The position numbers and the translations under genes are program-made. This document shows positions 13,001 through 27,642 of a stretch of 64,000 nt of DNA, one piece after another. This DNA comes from Ulva prolifera. Lineage: Eukaryota; Chlorophyta; Ulvophyceae; Ulvales; Ulvaceae. Position 1 is the stretch's first letter. Each line of letters starts with the position of its first letter. A model generated the notes under the pieces. The model was given only the letters and a program-made list of their open reading frames with translations. It searched no databases and was not told where the DNA came from. Location of the stretch: the NCBI GenBank assembly GCA_023078555.1, contig CM041197.1, positions 9,730,552 to 9,794,551 on the forward strand. The letters run 5' to 3'.

Positions 13001-13120
13001 GGGAGGATGTACTCCGGGAAGTTGTAGCGCCACCAGCGGTACGTGCGCTCGTAGTACCGGAAGGTCGGGCTGAACTGGCGCAGGTACTCGAGCTCGGACT
13101 GCACCCGGTACGCGAGGTAC
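10071..13120 (-). CDS. Uncharacterised multi-exon protein (5' exon not found)
   Basis: Four exons on the minus strand with consistent phases: 13120-12821, 12388-12066, 11659-11403 and 10544-10071, giving about 451 residues without the N-terminus. The first visible exon starts in phase 2 (YLAYRVQSELEYLRQ), so at least one upstream exon is missing. The second holds VPVYEYPFVHEELWEF and HWRNFVMVRDADGLWDVV. The third is helical and Ala-rich (TDAWHIVGVARASATSLAP). The last exon has a short helix (DARQFYQRMLHTLPDALASL) and then a long low-complexity acidic Gly/Ser tail. Trp and Tyr are unusually frequent in the first 200 residues. I do not recognise the family. The intron between the last two exons contains a LINE 3' end at 11041-11250. 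Confidence 0.6.
11041..11250 (-). mobile_element. LINE 3' fragment, degenerate, internally deleted
   Basis: The minus strand encodes a piece (SVVNPCAGTCCSRAAREGG, then a Tyr-Asp-Pro-Asp-Ala-Tyr motif) of the C-terminal region of algal non-LTR retrotransposon ORF2. It ends in the nucleotide motif CCTCTGTCCTTTGTAACTAC. The same motif is at 60078 and 60713. Compared with the 60 kb copy, about 235 nt are missing just after the ATGGTCG stretch, joining coding sequence directly to the 3' end. It lies inside an intron of the 10-13 kb gene, on the same strand. Confidence 0.6.
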
Positions 13121-13585
13121 CTGCGGGCGGCAGCGGCTGGAGTCACGTGCCGGCCCTGTATGTATGCGTGCATGCTTGTGTAGCCTCTTTAACTTGGAGA
13201 ATTGACAAGCCATGAGCTGTGGTGTGGGGACAGGGGACAGAGGAGGTGGGCGCGGGGCCCCTGGTGACTCCCGGGTGAGCGAACAATGAGTACATGAGCT
13301 CGGGCGTTCCGCCACCCTGCCAAGCAGCTCGTGGCAGAACACATGGACACGCGACAAAGTGTCTCGTTTCAACACACTCGTTCCAAGCATTCATCAGATG
13401 CACAGACATGACGCCCCAGCGCAGGGTAGGTCTCCCTGTATCACTGTTGTAGTGAGGATGGGAGGTGGTGTGGCGGGGATGGCCAGGCATGAGGAAAGGG
13501 ACGACACTTGCGCGCCCACACATAACATGAGCCTACTCTGTGCCTCCGAGGGCGGGCAAGACAACCACCAACCCACACACGACCC

Positions 13586-13640
13586 ATCCTGTGGTGCTAC
13601 CTGCTTCTCCGACTTCGTGCTTGTAGCACAGACAAACATA
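13586..13640 (+). repeat. Dispersed repeat, second LINE-like 3' end family
   Basis: Contains GGTGCTACCTGC, then CGACTTCGTGCTTGTA. It resembles the reverse complements of 13761-13812 and 31055-31103. The CTTGTA end resembles the CTTTGTAA end of the LINE fragments at 11 and 60 kb, suggesting 3' ends of a related element family. Confidence 0.4.
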
Positions 13641-13760
13641 CACGAAGCATTGACCCTCACAGACTTGACATTGAGATGAGGGTGTGCCTGGGAAGGATGT
13701 CAGGCATGACCGGTGCTATAGCCACTGGCTTGGTAGGTGCCTGTGGCTCGTGGAGGCACC

Positions 13761-13812
13761 GGTGCAATTTGTCTTACAAGGACAAAGTCGGAGTGGCCGG
13801 TAGCACCGCCAG
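13761..13812 (-). repeat. Dispersed repeat, inverted relative to 13586-13640
   Basis: Minus-strand reading gives GGTGCTACCGGCC, then CGACTTTGTCCTTGTAA. It forms an inverted pair with 13586-13640, separated by about 120 nt. It probably represents another 5'-truncated copy of the same element. Confidence 0.4.
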
Positions 13813-14266
13813 GGCAACGAACAAGCTCGCCAACGCCACCAGTGCATGCATGGCAGCAGATGCCAACGCGCGTCGTACTCGACCATGGCGCCCTAGTGCG
13901 ATGTGCGGACATGGCGTTGGATGTTCATGCAGGGCAGGGGGGAATGCACTCTGGCAGATGAGCCACTGTTGCTGCTGCAGGACGATGCATCTGGACAGGA
14001 ACAGGAAAGGTGCGTGCTACAGTGTACACGAACTGTGGAGGCCTGCAGTTTTGGAAGTGTTGAGCTTGCATTTGAGGCATGAGCAGCTGAGGTGGTACCA
14101 GACGCGGCAGCGTACCCTCGGACAGCTTTGAAACGCTTCAGGATGCTCATCTCGCAGCCACTTATCCGTTGAAGTGATCGTGGATGATGAGCTGGTGCAT
14201 CATTCTATCATGTCGATCCATGTTGCCTACAGGTGTCGTTTGTGTTGCCTGGAATGTGGAGGAGGT

Positions 14267-14676
14267 GCCTTAGACCTGCTGGTCAGGCACCGTCATGAGC
14301 GCAGCCAAGAACGGAGATGACGCAGTGACAGATAGCTGGAGTATCTCGTCGTCCATTATCAGCGGGGTGCAGGCCGCCCCGGCGAAGGCTTCAGCATGCC
14401 TGCATCGCCACGATGCCATGAGCAATACTCAGCCCACCACGACAGGAAACTGGACACATACAGCCATAACAAGAACGCCTTCAGAATCTACCTTTGGCTT
14501 GTGTGCACGTACGCCGTGTTTGTATCCACACCCACGACTCTGGCGGGGAAGCGGCCGATTGTCCCAAACACTGCCACCAGGAGTTTGTCAATGACTGCTT
14601 GGCACTCCAGCGCAGATCTTGTCACTGGTACTCGCTCTCCGTCAAGATCGCGAAATCTGAACAAATCGCAGCCCTT
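14267..14676 (-). CDS. Possible RNase P/MRP subunit, Rpp14/Pop5-like
   Basis: Two exons are supported. The first runs from ATG 14676 to about 14493, with donor AG|GTAGATTC. The second begins after a GATGCAG acceptor near 14402 and ends about 14279 at CAG|GTCTAAGG. The phase 2 junction closes to Arg. Visible order: MLKGCDLFRFRDLDGERVPV, a helix (ALECQAVIDKLLVAVFGTIG), strands (ARVVGVDTNTAYV), a second helix and a final strand (LQLSVTASSPFLAALM). This alternation matches the Rpp14/Pop5 fold, in which the protein binds RNase P RNA in the nucleus. The assignment rests on fold-like pattern, not on diagnostic residues. A short last exon downstream (14267 to about 14220) is unresolved. The gene is divergent from the next one with about 420 nt between starts. 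Confidence 0.4.
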
Positions 14677-15099
14677 TAGCATTGAATCAGCGCAACACAA
14701 AATACGATATGACTGTGTTTGGGCGCCCGGACGTACATCTCAATGCGATGATACACCGACGCAGCCCGTACGCATGCAGTCCATTGAGACATCGCTGAGA
14801 CCAGCTTGCGCGGAATTATTCTTGCTCCCCTTTGTACGTGCCCACTTGTGTTCGCGCGCGTGACTTCCTCGCGATCGGAAGGCCAAAAACCATAGCTCTT
14901 GTGGCGACAGGATCCCGGATGTGACGCTCAGCGCGCTGCAAGGCGCGCCAAGCACGCTTCAACCGGCATTGCCCCTACTCATTGAGCTCAGGGACCGTAG
15001 ATCCACTGAACTTCTGTGTATCGAATGTGCTTGATGCCTCAAGTCGGCAGCTGGTGACGGGTAGAGGAGCACAGGCAGCGTTTGCTTCGCGCACGCATC

Positions 15100-16729
15100 A
15101 TGACTGCAATTACTGCCGCCCTTCCGCCAGCAAAAAAGGATAGCAAAGCCTTACTCGACCAAGCTGAGCTCTCTTATCGTTTCGGCAAATTTTCCGACGC
15201 ATACCGGGATTGTAAATGTGCGCTGGAGAATGAAGATTTTTCAAGCTGGAAAGATAAGAAGAAGCATGATGCAATCAAATCACTCATACGATATGGATAT
15301 TATTCGAATGGGTGAGTAACGTCGGTGTATTTCCCGTGCGTGTCACAGCGTCGCTCTCACACCCAAACCGTCGACTCAGCATGTGCTGCAGGAGGTCGGA
15401 AGTGCTGAAGTGGTTGCAGAAGCGGAAAGACATGTTGCCCGATTACCCTCTGCACGTTTGTGAATGGTGCGATCTTTCAGCGGTGGCCTTACTTGCGAAA
15501 GCGCTGCACCGCTGTGTCTGGCTGCAATGGTCGTCCTCATCGTGCAGGGTCGCAGCAGAAATGAGCAGTGTCAGCAAGAAGCGTCTCAAATACGTACGCA
15601 GCGACACCATTACGGCTTCTTCCACGGCTCTAAGAGACATTTTGGATGCACCTTCAACTTCCAGTGGCAGCAAGATGGCTGACATGTGCATGGATGTGCT
15701 GGTTCAGCGGGTCATGATCCCCCATGAGAACTTCAAGGAAGCAGAGGAGGCAATTCGAGAATACTCCTCCAAGCTGTCACCTGAGTGCAAAACGGTGTGC
15801 TGCCTCCACAGGCATGCTGCCCCATAGACAAGCAAGTTCTGCGATTCGAGTCTGTTGCATACACTTCCCACGCAGTCATGGCTTGGACCATGACGCCCGT
15901 ATCAGAAGCCGCATTGAAGTAGGTGCTCGGAGACTGTGCTTCAGTAGGCCTCTGGGTCCACTGCTACGCCAATGTTGCCTTTCAGTGCAAGCACTCGCTC
16001 ATGAATGCTCACATCCGCCATCAGCTTCTCAGATGCTACAGGAAAGCCTGGACTATCCGAATCGCAGCTGATCAACTTCTCATCCTGTGTTTGGCAGGCC
16101 AGCTCCAACCGCAGCTCTGATGCGCATCAAGCAAACGCAACAACGATCCTCACACGCGTCCACGCATATGAGAAACTCAGGGACCCAGCACGGGACCTTG
16201 CACCGATTGCATCGCTAGATTGCGCAGCAAGCCAACGAAGGTCCTAGCTGCCCATTCTGGACCTGGACTGTGTTGGAAAGTGACCCGATCAGGAATCCAC
16301 CCCGCCCCTGCGAGGCAGTGCCTCCGCTTCTGCCTCCACCTCTCACCACAGCTCCCACATTTGAAACAAAAGTACGTCACAGATCTGTCCGTCGCGCAGG
16401 ACCTCCAAGGCGCCGTGCACCGGGAGCGCACCGCCGCGACCAAGGCCGCGGCGGCCGGCCCGGCGAAGCAGGTGTGGCGCACGGTGATGCCGCCGTACGT
16501 GCCCGCTGGCATGGCCGCGCCGCGGCAGGCCCCCACCGACGGCACGCCAGCGTGGCTGCCGCAGCCGCAGCCCGGCAGCCTGCTTGACCGAGTGATGAAG
16601 GGCCTCAGCACCGTGCTGTCCCGAGAGGGCCTGACGACGTACATCGTCCCCGCGGTCACTGCGGGAATCTTCATCTGGGCATTCGGGCCGAAGCAGCAGT
16701 ACGCCCTCCCCCCTGTCGGCCTCTCCTGA
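15100..16729 (+). CDS. TPR-like protein with C-terminal membrane anchor
   Basis: Exons 15100-15311, 15392-15466 and 15548-15794 join in phase. One or more middle exons (15860-16240) are unresolved. The last exon starts near 16350 and ends at the TGA at 16727. The N-terminus (LLDQAELSYRFGKFSDAYRD) looks like a TPR helix pair. It is followed by a basic linker and by ADMCMDVLVQRVMIPHENF. The last exon has an Ala/Pro-rich stretch and one hydrophobic segment (YIVPAVTAGIFIWAFG) 12 residues from the end, so a tail-anchored or C-terminally anchored topology is likely. This layout recalls peroxisomal PEX26/APEM9-type anchors, but no diagnostic motif supports that. The function is unknown. Confidence 0.5.
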
Positions 16730-18125
16730 TCACCGCACTCGCTGCAAGAGATCGCGCGTGTGCCTGCCGTGGAGCTGCCGCTGAGGGGGGACACGCATCA
16801 AGCATGACTAGGCGCTCCTGGTAGCGGCGATGTCGGCGTGTGTATGCATGCAGTGGTCCACCCTGTGAGCAGTGGGCAGCGCCGGGTCCCGTTCCTGCCT
16901 TCCTGTCGGCGCCGCGTGCAAGTGACACACACGGCAGCTGAGTGTGCCAGTGGCCGTGGCGAGCCGCGGTTTCGTGACCGCGCTGCCATCTCCTCAGCTT
17001 CGCGCCAGCTGCGTTGCGCAGTGGCGCGGAGGCCGCTCGCGGTCTGTGGTCGTCACCGCATCCTGGTGCATGTGGTGGCTCGTCGCTGCGCCCGGCTGCG
17101 CCCAGCACGCCGGCCGCGGCACGCGCACCCACTCCTGCGCCTGCCGTGCACCGGCAGCTATGGCATGTCATGTGGCATCACCATGCACCCGCCGTGCGCG
17201 CGTGTTGAGGGCTCCCTGCCGCTATGGCATGTCATGTGGTATCACCATGCACCCGCCGTGCGCGCGTGTTGAGGGCTCTCTGCAGCTGTGGCATGTCATG
17301 TGGCATCACCATGCACCCGCGTGCGCGCGTGTTGAGGGCTCCCTGCCGCTATGGCATGTCATGTGGTATCACCATGCACCCGCGTGCGTGCGTGTTGAGG
17401 GCTCCCTGCCGCCGTGCAGGCCCAAGGTCAACCCCGCTACCGTGACTGACCCTAGCCCTGACTTCTAGCACCTCCGCGCTCCCGTGCCCCCGTGCCCGCG
17501 TGCCCGCGTGTGCTCTCCCCAGCGCTGCCCGCTGAGCAGAGCTGGGGAGCTGCGGTTGTAGGACGCCAGAGCATGCGCCTGGCTGCTTGCCTTGCTGGGG
17601 CGCATCGCCAGCTTGGTCGGGGGAGGAGGGGCGGGCTGATTGGGGTCGCGGCTGGAAGGATGCCTGTCATGGCTCCAGCAACTCCAGCAGGAGGCTATAG
17701 CGCTGCCAGCACGCGTTGAGGAGCCAAGGAGGGGTTCCGTCGGAGCTGGTATAGCTCAGCCCCGGTTAGCAGCAGCCTACATGGCGGCCTTCTCAATGTG
17801 CGGCAGCGGGCTAGTCTTGTTGCAAACACATTGGCGTCAGTCCGTGGGGAGTCAGGGACCCCCTGGCGGATTCCCCGATGCTCAGAGGATTCCTCCCAAT
17901 TTCTGAGGGAATCCTCAGCACGCATGCTGCGATGCTCCTTGAGCCGTCTGCAGTTTCTGTTTGCCAGAATGTGGTCCACACATCGCGCCGTTGAGGCTAC
18001 GATCTCCCCTGCCAAGATGGACGCACGACACGTGCCCACTGGCCCTGACAGCTCAATGCGACAACCGCAGCGCCAGGCGGAGCCAACCTTGAACGCTAGC
18101 AACCAAACCTAGCACAGTGTAGACC
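16730..18125. other. Intergenic, with tandem repeat
   Basis: No gene recognised. The only clear structure is the tandem array at 17159-17411. Open frames across it change frame between units. Confidence 0.4.
17159..17411. repeat. Tandem repeat, four units of about 63 bp
   Basis: Unit starts at 17159, 17223, 17287 and 17350. Each begins TATGGCATGTCATGTGG (TGTGG in unit 3) and ends with GTTGAGGGCTC(C/T)CTGC. Units 1 and 2 carry CACCCGCCGTGCG; units 3 and 4 lack one C there. Unit lengths of 64, 64 and 63 bp are not multiples of three, so the array is unlikely to be coding. Confidence 0.9.
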
Positions 18126-18254
18126 TTAGTCCTTTACAAACGTCAAGGTGATGTCGTCCCTGAAGAGGTAGCTGTCAGACGTCGCCATTGGGTCGGGGTC
18201 GGGTGGGGCGCAGGGCAAACCGAACCACAGTGCATTCTGCAGCAGACGCGTGGC
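18126..18254 (-). CDS. Possible terminal exon of an unknown gene
   Basis: Phase 0 exon after a CTCAG acceptor, 42 codons plus a TAA stop. It reads ATRLLQNALWFGLPC, then SDSYLFRDDITLTFVKD. No upstream partner exon was identified between 18255 and 19488, so it may be a chance frame. No domain is recognised. Confidence 0.25.
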   Translation of the reverse strand, partial: ATRLLQNALWFGLPCAPPDPDPMATSDSYLFRDDITLTFVKD

Positions 18255-19488
18255 CTGAGGTGTGCCTGTGCTGCAGGCGTCGTGGCGCAGCCGTCGCGGG
18301 TGGCGCGGAAGCGGCAGCGCGGGGGGGTGGGGGGTGGCGGGCCTTGCTGTATGGCAGCACGCGGCCCCTGGCGTGGCTGTGGCAGGCACTGCGGTGGCTG
18401 CAGAGGCTGGTCCTGGACTCGCTGTTTATGGGCATTCCGTTGCTGTGAATTGATCTGGGCTTGAGGGCCGGTGTTTGGGCATCCGGCTTCTGCGAGACGG
18501 GCGGTGTAAGGCAAACGTTGGTGGCGGTGTTTCTGAGCCAGTGACCTGGGTAGATATTATGTTGCGCAGCATGGCACAGGAGGGTCGTGCACAGTGAAGC
18601 TCGTGAGGTGAGCAGGCGGCGGTTGTTCAAATGTAAATGTCTCATCTTTGTCCGGCTCGCCGTACTGTCCCTGTGTAGATGTAAACATGTTTGTCGTTCA
18701 GAAGCATGTTGACTGTGCTTACTATAGCTGCAAACAACCACCAACCAGCTTCAATCATAATTGCCCTTGTGGATCCGAACCAGCTTGTGGCAGCCTTCCG
18801 GCTGCGCATAGGTACGTGGCTGTGGCACCTTCGATTCACGACGATGGGCATGGTGGGACATGTAGATGAGCGAGCCAAGCCACGTTGCCGACAATGGCGA
18901 CTGTGTTCATGGGCACAGATGGAAATGCTTTGCGCCATGCTTTCAGTTTAGCTCTGGGTGCACGATCCACATTCTGGTGAGCGATAGGTATGGATCAAGT
19001 GATCCATCGGCAGTGAACTAGACTTGACACACAGGGCTTGTACGTATCTTCCAAAACAATGGCAGTTTGCAGGAGGTGCTGATAGCATCAGCATGGCCGG
19101 TTAGATTATCTACATTGGCAAATCATTGTGCCATGTACGCATTCTGGAGCCACATGCAGTGGCAAGGCCAGTAGATCATCAAACATGGCAAAACTCCACA
19201 AGATGTCGCTTTCGTGACAAGGCACCCACATGTTTTGATCGCGGTGAGTACATGTACAAGCCATGGCTACATACTGCCATACTGCAATACAGTCAAAGTC
19301 CTCCAACGACCGGAAAACCACGCCATTGACTAGACGACATGCGTTTGAACACCGCAGCAGTGCACACAGAGCATGCTCAACTGTGCTCAACCCATCTGAG
19401 ACAGATACACCCGATGCGCTCTGCACCCACACGAAGGATGCAGGCACTGTCAAAGTGCCTCAGTCTTACCCTGCTGCCAACCAGGAGC
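18255..19488. other. Intergenic, nothing recognised
   Basis: About 1.2 kb of near-50% GC sequence downstream of the lipoamide dehydrogenase gene. No coding pattern or repeat was seen. Confidence 0.4.
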
Positions 19489-22735
<3,247 letters not shown>

Positions 22736-23141
22736 TTGCGGTGCCTGTGATCGCAGCTGACCCAACAGCGAATTGTCCCGGGATCCTCAACGGAGATGCA
22801 AGAAAGTATGGGGCTCCTGAAGCGCCAGAGGGTGTTGACGATTGTAAAGATGCCCATAGCATGCAAGATTTTTGGCATCGGATACGGCATTTTGGTCCTG
22901 TTGTGCACCTTGAACGTGTCTACGAGCACAAACCCAACATGCTCGCCATCATTGGCCACATCTGGCATGGTCATACTCGTGACAGGCGACACCGCAGTGA
23001 GCGCTATTAGAACATACTGATACATAAAGTAATCATTTCACCTGTACTCAGTTCACTGGTCAGCATTGTGCTCTGCTGCATATATTGTATGCGTGGTCAG
23101 TGCTTGTTGAACTCAGTGGATCGATTCGACAGCCGGTGCCC
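22736..23141. promoter_or_regulatory. Shared divergent promoter region
   Basis: 406 nt between the ATG of the lipoamide dehydrogenase gene (minus) and the ATG at 23142 of the WD-like gene (plus). No particular element was recognised. The role is inferred only from the head-to-head arrangement. Confidence 0.4.
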
Positions 23142-25474
23142 ATGACGGTCGCACAGACTCTGCCGGAGGTGGCTATACCCATCCAAGCCGTGGACAAACT
23201 TCCGCAGCCTTTCAGACTTGTCGATGAGATGATGTGCGAGATTGTGGAGTTGGCGATGTGTGACATTTTCCAGCGGGAACTTGAACGCGACCGCACTCGG
23301 GCGCTGAATCCATCAACGGTATGCCATGAATGAGCGACGACAGATAGCTAGCCATACATTATGTTAGGTAGATGATGATGTATGTAATGTCGTTTCATCA
23401 CTGAATGGCATCGCCATCACTGCAGGTGTTGCAAGCACACGCAATCAACGAGGTGCAGGACTGCGTGACATGCCTCACTACATTGCCAGACACCAGCGGC
23501 ACTCTTGTGGGGTCATTCAGTGGCTGCTTGTACATCACTTCAGCTTCTATCCGCAGCACTGTTCGACTTGCAGAGGTCCCACTGCTTGCCGTTGCATGCT
23601 CTCATTTGAACGACACGTCGTGGCTCGCAGCATCCTGCAGCGCAACACACCTCCATGTTCTACAGGTACGGGTACTACGGTGGCAAAAATGCATTTTCTT
23701 TTCGTGCGACGTTTCCGTGGCACAGGTTTCTGCCTCTGCGCATCCCCATGCATTGGCAAGCATCTGACAGGTTTTCTTCATGGCTGCAGTTGGACCGCAA
23801 AGCAAACTCTTTGCTGGACATCAACCACATCCCGCTGGTCCCCCAGATTACCTCTGAGCTTCCGCCATTCATCCTCATCTCCTTCTGCAGCAATCACATT
23901 GCTGTCGCCCAGCCGACCAATGTTGCCACGTACTCCATCCCGGCAGCACCCGCACCACCACTCCGCCTGGACCCAGCAGCTGGTCGAGACTCCATGGTCT
24001 TGTCCTTCCAGCCTGCTTCGTCATACACCCCACACCTATTCCGGCGCAATGTCCACAACCACGAGGCTGCAGACGCTCTTCCCCGGGCCTACTGGCAGAT
24101 CTGTCCAACCGCTGGTGCATACCGGAAACCCCCTCCGCCTAACCCCCATGCCCCCAGCCCGCCTGTCTCCTCAGACCCGGCCTGCCACCGCTTCACCAAG
24201 GGCCTCATCTTCCACTGGCTGCACTTTGGCGAATTTCTCGGCCATACTTTTACCCGGTGCAATTCCCCAGGATCCACCTGTGAGTATACGATCCCGATGC
24301 CGCACACAATCTCCACCTCCTCGATGTCTCCCTCCCACCACCGCCTGGCTCTTGGATTATCCAACGGCTCCATCTTCATCATCTGTGCGCACACGCTCAT
24401 CACACAGATCATCTCCCCCTGCATTTCGAAGGGTATCATGTCCCTCGCCTTTGCACATGACAACCTGGTGCACCTCATGAGCGGCGACGGTGCTGTCGGT
24501 GTGTTCACACCGACTGCCGAGGGCCGCACAAACTTTGGCGGCCACAAGAGCGTGCACGTCCTTGGGTCGCACCCCGCTCGTGTGCGCAAGATCATCTCCG
24601 CGTCGCGCACCGGCACCCTCGTCGAGCTGTCCAACGGCCGGATCTGCGTGCTCGACATTGGCAAGGCAGCCGCGACGACGTCCGGCGTCCTTGTCCAAGC
24701 AGCCGTTGACGTCCCCCGCCGCATGTACGCCCCTGTGCCCCCCTGCATGCGGAGTCTGCGCAAATACACGCGCAGTCACTGTCCGAAAGCATGCCTGGGT
24801 GTTATGCCAATGTGCCTTACGCTTGGCTGGAGGACTGTACGAGGATTATCAACCTTGTGGCTGCCAGATGTAGGTACGTCAGTTGCAAGTGCATGCATTG
24901 CTGCCCCACTGCTGCAGCATGCTGCTGTCTCCACCTGGCACTCCCGGCAGACGCGTTCACGCTGCTGAGGTGGGGCACTTGCGGTACATAGGGAGGCCCA
25001 GCAAAGCCACATGCGATACGTGACGCGACTTGCACAGCCCGAATCATACAGTAGCCTTTCCCCGTGACATGGTGTCCGTCGTGAGCCACCGCCTCTTGCA
25101 CTTGCATGCTGAGTCTCCCCCCAAATCACCTATGCTATGCGACTCATCAAGACAGCGAGGCTCCTGCAGGGCCAAGACAGACACGATGATGATGACACTC
25201 GCCAACGGTGGGGACCAGCTCAAGTGGCGGTCTGGAGAGAAGCTGTATGTTGCGCACTGCATGCACTCGGCACGTTTCTTCCCTATGCACTGCATCTGCA
25301 GTTTCGCTTGCAAGTCGGGAGCTCATGTCTCGCCTCACAGCCAATTGGCCTCCAGTGCCTATTCACCATGCATGCCCATTTTGCGGTGCACTTCGTGTCA
25401 GAAAATGGTATATGATCCCGGTCTCGTCCTGGATCGTATCGATCTCCTCCGGTGGAAATAACATTCCATCGTGA
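23142..25474 (+). CDS. WD/beta-propeller-like protein, possibly WDR93-type
   Basis: Exons 23142-23318, 23426-23665 and a long third exon from 23790 are joined in phase 0. The first exon has LPEVAIPIQAVDKLPQPFRL followed by a helix rich in Glu and Arg. The second and third read as degenerate beta-propeller blades (GTLVGSFSGCLYI; RLALGLSNGSIFIICAHTL; VHLMSGDGAVGVF; VELSNGRICVLDI). There are no canonical WD dipeptides. The end of exon 3 is ambiguous (donors at about 24724 or 24856). A probable last exon near 25310-25474 contains HHACPFCGAL. The N-terminal layout suggests the ciliary protein WDR93, by impression only. If correct, it would be a second flagellar gene beside ODA16. Confidence 0.5.
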
Positions 25475-26394
25475 TACATGCATGGCCGTGGCGATCTAGT
25501 GACTTGATTGCCGGACCACTATATTGCCACAATGGTAGCTGCAGTGCACCTTCTGTGAACTCGAGGCTTAATCGCTTGAGGCCACGATCAGGACAGGCTG
25601 GAAGCTAGCCAGCAGATCACCCGGAGCTTCCACAGAGTTCAGATGCAGCCACCTGCAGCTGCTCTGAGTTCGGCACAGATCTCGAGTTGTATTCATGTCC
25701 TGCTTCTTTTGAACAACACAGGTGATGCCTGTGAGTGATCTGCTTGGAGTTTGACGATGCACTTGTTGCTGCAGGGAGGAAAGATCCACATGCACTTTGC
25801 ACAAGTTGAAAAGAGGATTCCAGACATTAGTGGTGACAGCACAGATGGCGGAAAGGCCCAGAAGTATGAAGACCTGGAACACGTGGTGCCAGATTCACAG
25901 AACGACGGCAGTGCTGGAAATGTGGACACCACAATCGTGCTTGGTGGCGATGCTCCTGCAGTGGCTCCGGACAAGCCCATCCTTTGTAGCTCACTGCTCT
26001 CTTACCAGTACAGCAGGAGGCCATAGGTTGGCTCTGGTGCAGGAGATAGTGCAGGTGCCCTTGGCCTGTTGTGGCTGAGGATTTGAATTCGAGGAGGCGC
26101 GGACCAAGAATGGACGGCTTGTCGTTATGCATTGAATTTTCAGGTAGTATGGTGGGCGTGACGATGGAGAGTAGATGCTTGCAGCGTTTGCACTTGCCTT
26201 GAGTGGTTGGTGGATGAGATGTTTTGTGATGCAGCCATGCTGATGTGAGTGTGCGCATGTGGGTTGCCCGTGGCCTGCCAGCGGCATTATGAGACTCGCA
26301 CATTGGACACCCTTCGAACGGTGTATGCTGGATATATGTAGCGGTGGAGCCTGCCAACGTATGGCCTGCTGGTGACCTTGCCAGTGCCCGAGTC
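25475..26394. other. Intergenic with an unassigned acidic open frame
   Basis: A plus-strand frame at 25751-26026 encodes an acidic stretch (KIHMHFAQVEKRIPDISGD onward) with no recognised domain. It could be a terminal exon of an unknown gene, but no partner exons were found. Confidence 0.3.
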
Positions 26395-26685
26395 ATGTTG
26401 GGATTTCACGGCTTGCATCAGTATGTAAACAGCTACACCTCATGGGGCATCCACGAGTGTTGAGATCTTGCGTGATGATCAGGTGCTGTACTGGTTCCCC
26501 TCTCGAGTTCACTGCCGTGTGTGCGATCTGCAAGGCCAAATTGGCTGCCACCGTATCGCCTGTGCCGGTAGACACTTGGTATGAAACAGGTCGTCCTGTG
26601 CGACGTGAAACTTGCAGAACGCCGATGCAAAAAAGATGGCAAAGGTGTCAGTCTTGTCATCTCCAAGTTGAAGGTAGCCGCGTGA
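26395..26685 (+). CDS. Small cysteine-containing protein, unknown
   Basis: Proposed three-exon gene: 26395-26420, 26483-26567 and 26590-26685. Donors are GTATGT and GTAGAC, acceptors ATCAG and AACAG, and phases close to 68 residues. It contains CAICKAKLAATVSPVP and ends KGVSLVISKLKVAA. Cys-x2-Cys plus two further cysteines could bind a metal, but this is speculative. The second intron would be only 22 nt, which is too short to splice normally, so the junction there is suspect. The gene stops 155 nt before NDUFA2 on the same strand. I do not recognise the family. Confidence 0.25.
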
Positions 26686-26840
26686 ACTGCTGTTCGACGA
26701 AATCGCTGATCCGAACGAGCAGCGCCCAGCACTGCTCTGAATCTTATGTACATGCGACGACTCGACTGACAAGAGCATCGCTTGTTTCAACAACAACTTG
26801 TTTTTTTCCTGCTGGTTGGCAGAGACAAATTTGTCAAGCC

Positions 26841-27530
26841 ATGTCATCATGGGGAGCCATCAGCAAGAGCCTGCGGGAGCTCAGGTACTTGATCGCCTTG
26901 TCAGACAGATGTCGCATAAGCTACCTGTGGCATTTTACTATGCTTGGAATCTGAGGCAGCAAGCTGTTCTGCTACTTCACCATGATCTGTCAACAGGCCG
27001 ATGTCCCGCTGTAGTTGCTGCAGTAGGCAAGGGCCAGCATGCTCTGGGCTGCCAGCAACAGCCCTTCCTTGTGCTGAGGAACATATTTTGTTTCCACGAA
27101 CCTTTACATCGAGGCTGTGCATCCATTTTGTCACACCAGCTGATGACGAGCCTGCTTCAATGTAGTTGACATCATCTTTGCAGAGTGCACATATGTCAGA
27201 GTGGAGAAGGCAGTGCTGGAGTGCGAGAGTTCATCAAGGCTCAGTATGCTAAGATGAAAACAGCCAATCCGGGCTTCCCATTCCTGATTCGTGAGGTTGA
27301 AGGCACCCCTGCAGCAATGACAGCCCGATATGGTAAGCGTCCTTATTGCGAATCAGTCCGAAGTAATCTCTATATAAAACATTGGCCATTTTATCTGAAG
27401 TACGTTGACAGTTCTCACTGGTGCAGATTTTGGGGTTGAGAAATCTGTGAGCCTGGAGGGTAAGAGTGCAAGCCAAGTTCTTAAAGAGTTGGAAGCTTTG
27501 GTGAAAAATGCTGCCGGCGTGAAAAAATAA
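26841..27530 (+). CDS. NDUFA2: NADH:ubiquinone oxidoreductase subunit NDUFA2 (B8)
   Basis: Accessory subunit of mitochondrial complex I with a thioredoxin-like fold. Three exons: 26841-26884, 27184-27332 and 27427-27530. Phases close exactly to 98 residues, matching the usual length of about 98. The first exon encodes MSSWGAISKSLRELR. The family core is then VHICQSGEGSAGVREFI, NPGFPFLIREVEG and ARYDFGVEKSVSLEG, with a C-terminal helix ending AAGVKK. The single N-terminal Cys in HICQ is present; a second redox cysteine seen in some orthologues is not obvious. TGTAA follows 81 nt after the stop. The assignment is firm. Confidence 0.95.
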
Positions 27531-27610
27531 ATTAGAACGGGTGATCCCTCCCGTGGAATCAGGTTCCCATAGCTTCTGTTTAATATTGATGAGGAGGGTT
27601 TGTCACCGCT

Positions 27611-27615
27611 TGTAA
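27611..27615 (+). terminator. TGTAA polyadenylation signal of NDUFA2
   Basis: TGTAA 81 nt after the TAA at 27528-27530. Confidence 0.5.
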
Positions 27616-27642
27616 GCCGCCCAATCTGCCATCGCGGAAGGG

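Noticed and set aside
17014..17468. Open frames across the 63-bp tandem repeat
   Set aside because: Units of 63 and 64 bp shift the frame between repeats and no splice or start context supports coding.
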